Below, piece after piece: positions 45,715 through 58,176 of a stretch of DNA of 64,000 nt. Made by a program: the position numbers and the translations under genes. The stretch is from Sipunculus nudus (taxonomy: Eukaryota; Annelida; Sipuncula; Golfingiida; Sipunculidae). Every line of letters begins with the position of its first letter. Positions within the stretch are counted from its first letter, which is position 1. Location of the stretch: NCBI GenBank assembly GCA_026874595.1, contig CM049311.1:46503676-46567675 (forward strand). The letters run 5' to 3'. Below the pieces are notes generated by a model. It was not told where the DNA came from, did not search any database, and saw nothing but the letters and a program-made list of their open reading frames with translations.

Positions 45715-47406
45715 TACCGTAAAAGTCGTTGTAGAAGTCGCATCCTTATTACAAGTCGCACCCTGACTTTAAGGATCCCCTTGGGGAATAGCCGTTAAAG
45801 TTTTGTTTAAGGATTAGTCCATAATATAAGTCGCACCCAGACTTCAGAGGCGTCCTAAGGCGTCCGATTCTTATGGAACTGAAGTATCATTCCCTGCGGT
45901 GCAAGACTACAACCAACGTCCCCATAGAACTAACGTGATTTATAAACATAAAAATAAATTAAACAGCTTAAATACAATGTTTAAAATTATGGAATAACAA
46001 AATCATTACATATAAAGTCGGGGTTCAGTTGTCAGGTAAGATTTGTAAATGCCAGAGTCAGATGCGTCAGATAACATTTTGTGCTGTGAACCAATGTCAT
46101 TATTGCCGTTTCTTACTAGGTTCAGTAACATAAGAACGCAAATATCAAGTTAAATGACTAAATAAATATGAATAAAATAAAAGTCTTGAGCAAAATACTA
46201 TCACAATCAAGCAACTGTTTAAATCCTTAAAGATCGTCAAAAGTAGAGTGAATTCATTAGACTATGATTAGTTTGCGAACGCGTGACGAGTCCCAATCCG
46301 CCGCATTGGGCATATGTTTAACTGACTAAACACAACTGAAGGATGGAATGAATGATTTAGTTTGAATTTATTCACCTAATTTCTTAAAATGGCTCTAAAA
46401 CGTAATAAGTAACCCTTGAATTAATTATTGCAACTGACCATCAAGGCGCGGCGGCACATGCACAGTATTACTGAAATCACTGAATATGTCAATCGACAAT
46501 GCCATCATAAACGCTTTATTGACTGGTCAGTTAAATTTAAAATAAACACCATTGAACTAACTGGTATTATATTTACTGAGACTATTGATTTTTATTCTGT
46601 GATTATATCTTGAAAGTCTAATTTCCATCGTTATCAGTGATTATGTTCAAATTACTTGGATGTCTGGAAACCTCAGCCGTGTTGAACCAGATCCATCATG
46701 ACACCAAACGATGTCGGTTTTTGTGGAATTTAGGTACGTATTTGGCCATTTCAGTAAATAAAATATATAATAGTATGGTGTTTGTTATTTCATTGTACTT
46801 TATTAATATGTCTTCATTGAATAAATCACGAATACGTCAACGCACGATTGGCCGTAATGCATGCGTGTCGCCATATTGTTGACGGGGCATACGATCGTCA
46901 TGAACGAGACATGTATAAACGGCTATGGATCTGCGAGTTTACATAATGACACGCATACCCATAGAGATTCAACGGAAAGAAAGTGTACGTCAAAGAGCAG
47001 CAGACTGACATATGGGTCAAATTGACTCATGATATAACAGTTATGCAGATTAGGAAGTGTCACTTGAATTGCGACTTGTCAGAACAGGTAGGCCTTGAAC
47101 TGGGCAAATTTATAATTTGCATTTCATGTTATTAAAATGGAAATTCCGTCAGTTCACCAAACATAAGGCAGGTTTTCATAAGAGATGGTTAAAGATGTAA
47201 ATTATTGGGTAAAGACGTTTCACAAAGCACTGGTTAAAGGTATCGCCGATTATCGCTCAACTGACGTCGTTCCATGTACCGCAAAAGCTGACTGGGACGG
47301 GATAAGTACGTATTACAAGTCGCACCCCGACTTTGCCAGAAAATTCTGGTTTTTAGAATTCGATTTCTTAGTACAAGTCGCGACTTCTACAACGACTTTT
47401 ACGGTA
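45715..47406. mobile_element. Nested TIR element, 1.69 kb, TA-flanked
   Basis: The left end is TA-CCGTAAAAGTCGTTGTAG (45715) continuing AAGTCGCA. The right end is GCGACTTCTACAACGACTTT, then TACGG-TA (47405-47406), a ~25-bp near-perfect inverted repeat flanked by TA. A TA duplication and short TIRs are typical of Tc1/mariner/pogo-type DNA transposons. Inside, ACAAGTCGCACCC(T/C)GACTTT occurs near both ends in direct orientation. Frames of 60-81 codons (46428, 46637, 47185) show no DDE transposase motif, so it is non-autonomous. It is inserted between the arms of the foldback element. Confidence 0.72.
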
Positions 47407-47939
47407 CTATACTTCTAGAATTCTTGTTATTAGGCTGTATTTTATATGATTGCTCATTATAGTGTACAGGGGAAATAAAGACCAGTCAAATGTACTGGTA
47501 TAAAATAAGTTTGTGTATAAAGTTAGAAAATTAAAACTAATTATAGTGATATTTATACACATAAATAATAGAGTATCTAGAGTTCAAGATGTATGAGACA
47601 CCTAGGCATCAACCTATCAATTGTCAATATGGTCAGCTAGGCCTTCATTGTTTTGAGATCTAAGGACTTAAGTTTGTACTTAATGAAATATTTTAGATCA
47701 ATATTCAGGAATTTTACATATATACAAGTAGATAAACAGTTTGTGATTACATGTGCTTGTGCTTATATTTGTAATTTTTTTTATCAAATAAAATTGTATG
47801 AATATGTCTGAATGAAACATTTAGATGTATACCTGTGACTTGTATATATAATCGTAGGATATTGTGTTTTATCATATGTGCTTGTAATTATTTTTCTTTA
47901 TTTTTTTCAAATACATAAATAAAACATTTGGTTAAAATA

Positions 47940-48309
47940 TTACTGTGTTTTATTCATTTTTAGTCTCAGGTTTCAGAAATTAGGTAAATGATGGTAAGTT
48001 TCTCCTTGTAGAGACTACAATTGGAGTTTGTCCTAGTAAAGACTACGATCAGAGTTTGTCCCAGTAGAGACTACAATCAGAGTTTGTCCTAGTAGAATCG
48101 CTGATTCTACTAGTAAAAAGTCTAATTATGTTGTGGTCTCTGGTTGATCAGAGTTTGTCCTAGTAGAAGCTATGATCGGAGTTTGTCCCAGTAGAATCAA
48201 TGTTCCTACTAGTAGAAAGTCTGATCGGAGTTTCTCCCAGTAGAAAGTCCGATCGGACTTTGTCCTAGTAGGATCGATGATTCTACTGGATCGGAGTTTG
48301 TCCTGTGAC
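47940..48309 (-). repeat. Right arm of the foldback element
   Basis: Inverted counterpart of 45115-45510: (G/A)GAGTTTGTCC(T/C)AGTAGA subrepeats, with the order of TGTGGTCTCTGGTTGATCAG mirrored from the left arm. Confidence 0.8.
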
Positions 48310-48449
48310 ACACACATTCTGGTCATACGCAATGTGGATTCAGAGAACACTGCGAACAAATCTGAATTCCTTTTATATTGTATTAGAGTTTTCAGTATTC
48401 AGTATATCCAGCACTGGTGATTTTTTAAAACATTGGCAAGATCTCAGGA

Positions 48450-51400
48450 AAATCATCGCTAATAAAAGGCCACTATGATGAAATACTGTAGGAACATGTC
48501 TATAAAGACTGTACTAAATCATCACTAATAAAAGGCCACTATGAGGAAATACTGAAGGAACATGTCTATACAGACTGTACTAAATCATCACTAATAAAAG
48601 GCCACTATGATGAAATACTGAAGGAACATGTCTATACAGACTGTACTAAATCATCACTAATAAAAAGCCACTATGATGAAATACTGAAGGAACATGTCTA
48701 TACAGACTGTACTAAATCATCACTAATAAAAGGCCACTATGATGAAATACTGAAGGAACATGTCTATACAGACTGTACTAAATCATCACTATAAAAAGGC
48801 CACTATGATGAAATACTGAAGGAACATGTCTATATAGACTGTACTAAATCATCACTAATAAAAGGCCACTATGATGAAATACTGAAGGAACATGTCTATA
48901 TAGACTGTACTAAATCATCACTAATAAAAGGCCACTATGATGAAATACTGAAGAAACATGTCTATATAGACTGTACTAAATCATCACTAATAAAAGGCCA
49001 CTATAATGAAATACTGAAGGAACATGTCTATATAGACTGTACTAAATCATCACTAATAAAAGGCCACTATGATGAAATACTGAAGGAACATGTCTATATA
49101 GACTGTACTAAATCATCACTAATAAAAGGCCACTATGATGAAATACTAAAGGAACATGTCTATATAGACTGTACTAAATCATCACTAATAAAAGGCCACT
49201 ATTATGAAATACTGAAGAAACATGTCTATACAGACTGTACTAAATCATCACTAATAAAAGGCCACTATGAGGAAATACTGAAGGAACATGTCTATACAGA
49301 CTGTACTAAATCATCACTAATAAAAGGCCACTATGAGGAAATACTGAAGGAACATGTCTATACAGACTGTACTAAATCATCACTAATAAAAGGCCACTAT
49401 GAGGAAATACTGAAGGAACATGTCTATACAGACTGTACTAAATCATCACTAATAAAAGGCCACTATGAGGAAATACTGAAGGAACATGTCTATACAGACT
49501 GTACTAAATCATCACTAATAAAAGGCCACTATGATGAAATACTGAAGGAACATGTCTATACAGACTGTACTAAATCATCACTATAAAAAGGCCACTATGA
49601 TGAAATACTGAAGGAACATGTCTATATAGACTGTACTAAATCATCACTAATAAAAGGCCACTATGATGAAATACTGAAGGAACATGTCTATATAGACTGT
49701 ACTAAATCATCACTAATAAAAGGCCACTATGATGAAATACTGAAGAAACATGTCTATACAGACTGTACTAAATCATCACTAATAAAAGGCCACTATGATG
49801 AAATACTGAAGGAACATGTCTATACAGACTGTACTAAATCATCACTAATAAAAGGCCACTATGATGAAATACTGAAGGAACATGTCTATACAGACTGTAC
49901 TAAATCATCACTAATAAAAGGCCACTATGATGAAATACTGAAGGAACATGTCTATACAGACTGTACTAAATCATCACTATAAAAAGGCCACTATGATGAA
50001 ATACTGAAGGAACATGTCTATATAGACTGTACTAAATCATCACTAATAAAAGGCCACTATGATGAAATACTGAAGGAACATGTCTATATAGACTGTACTA
50101 AATCATCACTAATAAAAGGCCACTATGATGAAATACTGAAGGAACATGTCTATATAGACTGTACTAAATCATCACTAATAAAAGGCCACTATGATGAAAT
50201 ACTGAAGGAACATGTCTATATAGACTGTACTAAATCATCACTAATAAAAGGCCACTATGATGAAATACTGAAGGAACATGTCTATATAGACTGTACTAAA
50301 TCATCACTAATAAAAGGCCACTATGATGAAATACTGAAGAAACATGTCTATATAGACTGTACTAAATCATCACTAATAAAAGGCCACTATGATGAAATAC
50401 TGAAGGAACATGTCTATATAGACTGTACTAAATCATCACTAATAAAAGGCCACTATGATGAAATACTGAAGGAACATGTCTATACAGACTGTACTAAATC
50501 ATCACTATAAAAAGGCCACTATGATGAAATACTGAAGGAACATGTCTATATAGACTGTACTAAATCATCACTAATAAAAGGCCACTATGATGAAATACTG
50601 AAGGAACATGTCTATATAGACTGTACTAAATCATCACTAATAAAAGGCCACTATGATGAAATACTGAAGGAACATGTCTATAGAGACTGTACTAAATCAT
50701 CACTAATAAAAGGCCACTATGATGAAATACTGAAGGAACATGTCTATATAGACTGTACTAAATCATCACTAATAAAAGGCCACTATGATGAAATACTGAA
50801 GGAACATGTCTATACAGACTGTACTAAATCATCACTAATAAAAGGCCACTATGATGAAATACTGAAGGAACATGTCTATAAAGACTGTACTAAATCATCA
50901 CTAATAAAAGGCCACTATGATGAAATACTGAAGGAACATGTCTATATAGACTGTACCTAATCATCACTAAAAAAAGCCACTATGATGAAATACTGAAGGA
51001 ACATGTCTATATGGACTGTACTAAATCATCACTAATAAAAGGCCACTATGATGAAATACTGAAGGAACATGTCTATACAGACTGTACTAAATCATCACTA
51101 ATAAAAGCCACTATAATGAAATACTGAAGGAACATGTCTATACAGACTGTACTAAATCATCACTAATAAAAGGCCACTATGATGAAATACTGAAGGAACA
51201 TGTCTATACAGACTGTACTAAATCATCACTAATAAAAGGCCACTATGATGAAATACTGAAGGAACATGTCTATATAGACTGTACTAAATCATCACTAATA
51301 AAAGGCCACTATGATGAAATACTGAAGGAACATGTCCATATAGACTGTACTAAATCATCACTAATAAAAGGCCACTATGATGAAATACTGAAGGAACATG

Positions 51401-52410
51401 TCTATATAGACTGTACTAAATCATCACTAATAAAAGGCCACTATGATGAAATACTGAAGGAACATGTCTATATAGACTGTACTAAATCATCACTAATAAA
51501 AGGCCACTATGATGAAATACTGAAGGAACATGTCTATATAGACTGTACTAAATCATCACTAATAAAAGGCCACTATGATGAAATACTGAAGGAACATGTC
51601 TATACAGACTGTACTAAATCATCACTAATATAAGGCCACTATGATGAAATACTGAAGGAACATGTCTATATAGACTGTACTAAATCATCACTAATAAAAG
51701 GCCACTATGATGAAATACTGAAGGAACATGTCTATATAGACTGTACTAAATCATCACTAATAAAAGGTCACTATGATGAAATACTGAAGGAACATGTCTA
51801 TATAGACTGTACTAAATCATCACTAATAAAAGGCCACTATGATGAAATACTGAAGGAACATGTCTATATAGACTGTACTAAATCATCACTAATAAAAGGC
51901 CACTATGATGAAATACTGAAGGAACATGTCTATATAGACTGTACTAAATCATCACTAATAAAAGGCCACTATGATGAAATACTGAAGGAACATGTCTATA
52001 TAGACTGTACTAAATCATCACTATAAAAAGGCCACTATGATGAAATACTGAAGGAACATGTCTATATAGACTGTACTAAATCATCACTAATAAAAGGTCA
52101 CTATGATGAAATACTGAAGGAACATGTCTATATAGACTGTACTAAATCATCACTAATAAAAGGCCACTATGATAAAATACTGAAGGAACATGTCTATATA
52201 GACTGTACTAAATCATCACTAATAAAAGGCCACTATGATGAAATACTGAAGGAACATGTCTATATAGACTGTACTAAATCATCACTAATAAAAGGCCACT
52301 ATGATGAAATACTGAAGGAACATGTCTATATAGACTGTACTAAATCATCACTAATAAAAGGCCACTATGATGAAATACTGAAGGAACATGTCTATATAGA
52401 CTGTACTAAA
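48450..52410. repeat. 66-bp satellite array, ~60 copies (4 kb)
   Basis: The unit is AAATCATCACTAATAAAAGG + CCACTATGATGAAATACTGA + AGGAACATGTCTATATAGAC + TGTACT. The span divides into 60 units. Recurrent variants are TATACAGAC for TATATAGAC, GAGGAAAT for GATGAAAT, GAAGAAAC for GAAGGAAC, and CACTATAAAAAGG for CACTAATAAAAGG (near 48788, 49581, 49977, 50507 and 52022). Single-base deletions occur near 50978 and 51107. One frame of the unit has no stop, but the variants are mostly non-synonymous and several create stops. The first copies (near 48450) are the most diverged, as expected at an array edge. Confidence 0.96.
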
Positions 52411-53862
52411 GTGGTTCAGGTAAACAGCCTATAATCACCATCTGAAGTTGATGGTTTTTGAAAAAAATGTATAGAAAAGTGTTAAACCCTTAAAATTATG
52501 AAAAAAAGGATAAAAGAAGTCTTGCTTGAAAATAAGTTTGTTATTTTTTTACATAGTATAGAGTGGCAGCACTGCCTCTGAACCCAAAAATCAGACATGG
52601 TCATCAAAGCTATCTGTTGCTTTTCCATGATTTATTAACAATGATAGACTTTTGATGGAAAATATTCACTGAACTTGGGAAAATTTTATTTTTCTTTTGC
52701 TTTCCCTGATAGCTGGTAAACCCGATATAATTTACAAAAAAAAATTTTTTTAGGCTATTTTTTCCACAGAAAAAAATGTGGAAAAATGTGGATTCTGTTT
52801 ATTCAAAATCATATTGACTGAATAATTGGCTTAGCTGTGCTTGTCAGTTTAAATCTTATGATTTACAGACATTCTGCTTCAGAGCATGATCCTCTTTCAC
52901 TTACATTTTAGTGTGGTTTCTCCAGCAATCATCTGATAAATGCCCGTTTCTGATACTTATGCTTTCCCTAATACCATCACAGCTGGTCTTACAGCATAAT
53001 GACAGAAAGTTTACATTCCAGATTTCTGCAGTAGTCAAACAAGCAAACTCTCCTTCCATGCTTTTTACACATCAGTGGTGAAAACCAATTTATCTGAGTG
53101 GCTGCTGTGCATTGAAAGTGTTTGGAGGCCTGTATTTTTTTATCTATGTATGGTCCGAAACAGCTTCAGCATGCACTATTCTCCCTACATCACAGGAAAT
53201 CACTAAAACAGCTCAGCAGGCATAGTGATTAACCTATACAGTTAACTAATGGAAAGCAATATTTCAAATAGGACATGAATCTACATAAGATATCTTAAAG
53301 GCTCCCATTAAACATGCTGAACTGGCATAAATTAGATTACCCTTTTTCCTTAAACCATATTCCTTCAACCATAAAACATGCAGCTTATGTAAATGTAAAC
53401 AGATTTGGAATAATGTTTGTTTTTTTAAAGATCACTCAGAATCCTGTCTGAAAAGATAAACATGTATACTTGGTGAATGAAATGTTAAATTAAAACTTTA
53501 TATGTTTAAAGTAAGGATTATGTGTTATAATTAAGTGACAATATGATGCAATGGTATATATCCATAAAGAGTACACAGAAGATGCTATTTTAAAATTGAT
53601 CCCTACAAATTTAGCAAATCCTTTTTCTTTGGTGTTAAATTTTTTATTAATTTGATGGTTCCTTGTTTCCATCACAATACCAAAATATTACAAGAGTACA
53701 TGTGCAGAAACTGTCCAAATAATTGGATCATTTTTTGCCAGTTTTATTTTGTTAGATTAAACAGACTCAATTTTTTAGTGCTCAGCAGCTTAACTAAGTA
53801 TTTTTTCCAGTTTCATATTATGTGATGGTAGTATCACATGCTGCTTCTCATTTTAGATCCTG
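52411..53862. other. Unannotated AT-rich stretch
   Basis: No repeat termini or exon candidates. 52860-53200 is mildly GC-richer without further signal. Confidence 0.45.
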
Positions 53863-54112
53863 GTGTTAACCAGGCCCAGTGACTACTTCACCTATGGACC
53901 CTGGACCCCATTACAGGGCCATATCACTGAGGGCTGTACCCTTTTTGTGAGTGACACATGGCAATGTTGGTACATAGCAGCAATGCAGCCTTCACCGGTG
54001 ACCTGGGTTTGGGCTGATCGTGGAAAATCTCACCACCTCGGCTAAGATTCAAACTGATTCCTATCTTTGAGTCCAGTGCTGTAGCAGCGACTTGATCACA
54101 GAGACTAGCTGG
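53863..54112 (-). mobile_element. tRNA-derived SINE
   Basis: Read on the minus strand from ~54112, the head is tRNA-like. TGTGATCAAGTCGCTGCTAC resembles the pol III A box and D arm, and GCACTGGACTCAAAGATAGG resembles the anticodon arm. CAGTTTGAATCTTAGCC fits a diverged B box and T arm (consensus GGTTCGAATCC). A ~180-base GC-richer body follows (GTGGTGAGATTTTCCACGAT, then CAGCCCAAACCCAGGTCACC), ending near GGGCCTGGTTAACACCAGG. A 60-codon plus frame over the body is incidental. Pol III boxes are diverged and target duplications were not clear. Confidence 0.55.
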
Positions 54113-55783
54113 TTAACAAGATCACTATTTATACCTGAGCAGATATCACCCCTAAGGCAGCATTAATGACAATAAACTAGAGAATCAGGCAAACTGGAAG
54201 GACATTTTTTATTGCAGCCAAATCAGTGACATGAGGGAGTGATGTATGTCCTCATCAATGCATATCAAATACTGGCCCCTTGTGGCCAGGCTGAACCAGC
54301 TTTACACAAACTGAATATCAGAAGCATCCATTGACTATTTAAAACACATTTGGCAAAACCAGTGACTGGAATATTGGCCAATCAACAGAGAACAGAAAAT
54401 ACACAAAGCGACTGTTAAAACACTTCCTTATTCTATGATTACTAAATCAATCATAGCATATGGTATACTTTGAGATCCCCACATCGAAGTCAGTGAACTA
54501 CCAGAAACACTCAGATTTTGCAGTATAAAAAGAGAACATGAAAAGCCTTTGGCACAATATGTTTGTTCTAGCTTTATTGATTATATAACATGACTCAGCC
54601 TAGTAAACATTCTGCCTAACAGACAGAGACATTTCTGGTACATTTGTTGCTTTTTGTTCAAGCCTACTTGTGATGTCTTAGCACACCTGGTCCTTGATGG
54701 CTCACCACATCACTAGACACTTGTGCACTCAGACATGTTTTCAGTTTCTCTGAGGTATCTGTGCGCCACAGACATCTTACTGCATAATATACAGCTAGAT
54801 ATCTTAATCCTTCTAGAGTTATTATTGTGGCTTCATTTTCTCTGCTGCATAAATTTAAAAATATACTTCATTCCAATGCCCCTGCCCACCTGTTTTTAAT
54901 GATAACTTTGTATAACATGTACTAATTAAAGCTTATCTTCCTTTACCTCAAAGGCAAATCTGATAAATCTGGTAATTATATATAAAAACAAAATAATAAT
55001 CTCCTGTGTACGGATTCATTATTATAATTTCAGAAAGAAATATAACTGAACAGATGTACAGTTTTGCAACATATATCAGTGACAACCTTAGGTGACAATC
55101 TTAAACTACTTCCATTTGTCAATTCATAGAGATATGACATCGCAATGATATTGTTGTGTCATGCATAGGTCCCTCCTACATTACATGGATAAACAAATAT
55201 TGGCACTTGAAATGAAGAGCCATAACTTCTGAAGATTTTTCTAGACAGGTCAACACCATTACAGTGTCAATATATTTATATTTATACTTATTTAAATTAT
55301 AAATGGCCACATTAACCTCCTTTGATAAAAGCATAAGTGTATAGTAGCAAAAAAGTTTTAAAGAAATTTCGCGAAAAATAAGGTGGATAGGGTATTTGAA
55401 CACAGTATATCTATGACATAAATCTAAATCAATCTAAAAAGGTTACCAATGATATTAATGAGTATTTTTAACCACAGTTCTGAGCAGCAGTGAAAAGAAA
55501 CCTTTGCACACTATGTTGTACAACTGCCCATTTATATACGTGTACTATATCAGAGGGTCAGCAAATTAAGTTGTCCATGTATCTGTACCACCGCACTATA
55601 TAAAATAATAAACACTGCTATATGGAACTATTTTCCCCTACCCCCTTAAGGCAATGCCCTGAATATTATAGTATTTATAATTGAGATCAAAGTTACAAGA
55701 GACCATATTATTAATTTCAGATCCACAGAAAATCAGATTTAGTGAAACCATTGTCTGTACACGTTTATCACATGACTGAACAC
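54113..55783. other. Unannotated AT-rich stretch
   Basis: Nothing repetitive or gene-like was identified. A 75-codon minus frame (55403-55176) is lysine/tyrosine-rich and typical of AT-rich background. Confidence 0.45.
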
Positions 55784-56285
55784 TAAAGCCCCTCTCACAC
55801 ATTCACGGATAGCAACCCAGATCATCCCTAACTATGATCCATGGTGTTCCAGGGCAGATGGCGCGATTTCGTTCATAGGGCTTTCACACTATCATGGATA
55901 ACAACATGGACCATCCTGGAATTTAATCCATGGTGTTCCGGTGACGGCAGCGTGATTTCTTTTATTGGGCTTCCACACATTCACAGATAGCAACATGGAT
56001 CTTTACGGAGCATGGTTGGAAGATGCCAGTCTCAATACGGAGCTTCTGGTGGCTACACGGATACTCCCGGATGTATGCGGTGGCTTCATGGAGGTGCACG
56101 GTGCCAACAAGGAGTGCTACGGACCAATTTTAATCCATGTACTCATGGATGCGAAATTGTGCAAGTTTAATTTTTTCGCCAAACCGGTGCACCAAGGATC
56201 ACCCCCGATGCCTACACAGTGATGCCGAAGTTAACACAGATGATGCCTGCATAAGTTAACACGGATGATGCCATTTTAGAATAGT
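55784..56285 (+). repeat. Interspersed repeat with CACGGAT/ATCCATGGTGTTCC units
   Basis: Three ~90-base units begin with (C/G)(C/G)(C/G)CT(C/T)(T/C)CACAC at about 55794, 55879 and 55968. They carry GATAGCAACATGGAT(C/T) and AATCCATGGTGTTCC. The right side (56100-56280) has short GATGCC(T/G)/AACACGGATGATGCC repeats. It is GC-richer than its flanks. An 85-codon plus frame (55965-56222) crosses the units and has no recognised domain. It resembles a short non-autonomous DNA element, but clear terminal inverted repeats were not found. Confidence 0.6.
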
Positions 56286-58176
56286 AAACTGCCTCATATA
56301 AATATTGCTCTAAAACCTATAAAATAATAAGCCATGTGTTCATGACACCCCTTGCTCCTTGCTCAGCTGCTATACACTGCAGTCATTCAAGACCGCCTTC
56401 TCTTTAACCATTGGTTTGTATAGCAAGTTTCACCATCAGGGTTGGCAAACAAATGGAATCAGTGCAATCCTGAACCAGGGGACCTTTTCTAGGTGTTCTC
56501 ATTAATCCTCTTGGGTTGGACCCTTCCTTTTCTTTAATCCTGGATCAGCCCCTGGGTGTTGCATTGAGCATCAAACTCCAAGTTTTAAAACTGTGACACA
56601 AAGCTTTCCCTATTTCTGATCCTTGGCCCTGTGTCAGCCCTGGTTTTGAACCCCGAAAAACCTAACAGTTAAAGCAAAGGAGACTGCAGTGTTATAACCA
56701 CTTCACAAACAGTGCATATGTCCAGTTCCTCAGCAGGGTTCAAGGAAATCCATTCCAACACCAATAATGTCACATTGTAAATGTTTAGCCTCATACAAAA
56801 CTGAGCTATACAGAGATCTGCTGGCTTGTTATTTATGATGCAGGTGTTATATACTTCAGTGTCTGTAGACTTCCATAGCTTGCTGTTACAGCAGAGATCA
56901 TTTATGAATATCCTATTCTATCCTATCCTATATTCAATATCCTATGAATATACATAGAGATGGGGATATAGCCATGTCAAGTTTAAATTTTTATATAAAA
57001 AAGCAGAGTAAACCTTAGACATTTAAGCGTAGGGTTAACTGCTGAGACCATAAACACAGCTATCAGGGTCTGCCAGCACACCAGCCGGCTGATGAAGATG
57101 CAGACACACAGTCAGGTGATTTGGGGGTTCATTTCATTGGCATGATGCAGAATACATTAAAAAACCAATTCATATCTAGAACTTATCATCAACGGTTGAA
57201 AATACAACAAGCCCAATGTTCTCCCTTGAGTAAAAGTTGAAGTAGGCCTACTTGGTGGTTTTTTTTTTTTTTTAAATATTATGGACATCATATTAAAGGA
57301 TGCACAATTTGATGATGTTCAGTGTGGAATAAATATGATATTCTATACGTGACCACCTTCCATAGATCAGCACCAGCATTCTAGTGATAGAAAATGATTT
57401 GAATTTTATAATTTTCGACTTCTTGGTGACTCATCATGAAGCAATAAGGTAGGATTGCCTCTGGTAACTGAAAATTTACATTATTTACAATATTTATGGT
57501 AACAGATAACTGTCTCAATGGCGGTGTCCTCCACCAAGTCCCTATGGTGAAATATTTTAACTGAAATATTCAGACTTCCACAAGTATAAATATTATCCGA
57601 AAACTCCCAATTGCTATACAAAAATAATTAATATTATTCTAAAAATCCTCCCTATCAATGTCATGAATTAAGTTTACTGGTAGATGGAATTTCTTGCATT
57701 TAATGAAAACAATTTCCCTAAATTTTCCCCTGACTTTTCCCTAATATAATGAATCATTTTCATAATTCCAGGATGATATTTTTTCAGCCACTTTCCACAT
57801 ATTAAAAGCTACCATCAAGTGGAAACACAGTTTGACATGAGACAAATGAAAACAGGCTGACAAATTCATGTTTCTTTGGGACTACAGAATTTCATGAAAT
57901 TTTTCTGACTGAATGTTTTTTCACATTTCTCAACTTCCCTGGAAATTTATTTTCCAGGTATTCCCTGATTTCTTGAATGCCTGGAATACTGGTAACACAA
58001 ATTCTGATTGAAGTTGCACAGTTAAAGAGATTTCTTTTTAATCCTGATTCAAAGTGTAACATATCTTTTATTGCCTCCTGTTCAAGATCTTTATACTACT
58101 TATATTTATTAATTTTATTATAAGAATTTAACATCTAGTGTATCATGATATATATGATATCGCTTGCAATAGCAAA
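56286..58176. other. Unannotated stretch
   Basis: A TATCCTAT-word run lies at 56908-56945 and a T-run near 57260. 57690-57990 has TTTCCC(T/C)GA(C/T)TT and ATTCCAGG words suggesting a decayed repeat. No gene signal. Confidence 0.45.

Larger units (their letters stand above)
45100..48323. mobile_element. Foldback-like element with ~350-400-bp terminal inverted repeats
   Basis: Both ends carry GTCACAGGACAAACTC (plus strand at 45115; inverted, ending at 48309), followed by (C/T)GATCCAGTAGAATC. Inside each arm are several copies of CTACTAGGACAAACTCCGATC and GACTTTCTACTAGTAG(G/A)A. The inner arm borders also match inverted (TCTGAAACCTGAGATTATGA at ~45470 against TAGTCTCAGGTTTCAGAAAT at ~47962). 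Similarity extends ~15 bases beyond the GTCACAGG motif, so the true tips may be at ~45100 and ~48323. A target duplication was not resolved. No transposase is encoded. Confidence 0.82.

Noticed and set aside
48450-52410. A long repetitive protein encoded by the 66-bp array
   Set aside because: The stop-free frame lacks any ATG, the first unit contains TAG, CTATAA variants and single-base deletions break it repeatedly, and common copy differences are amino-acid-changing.
48450-52410. CRISPR-like array
   Set aside because: Units are contiguous with no variable spacers, and the sequence is animal nuclear DNA.
53863-54045. 60-codon plus-strand frame as a small gene
   Set aside because: It overlaps the body of a tRNA-derived SINE on the opposite strand.
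55965-56222. 85-codon plus-strand frame as a gene
   Set aside because: It crosses several copies of a short internal repeat, and no family or splice signal supports it.
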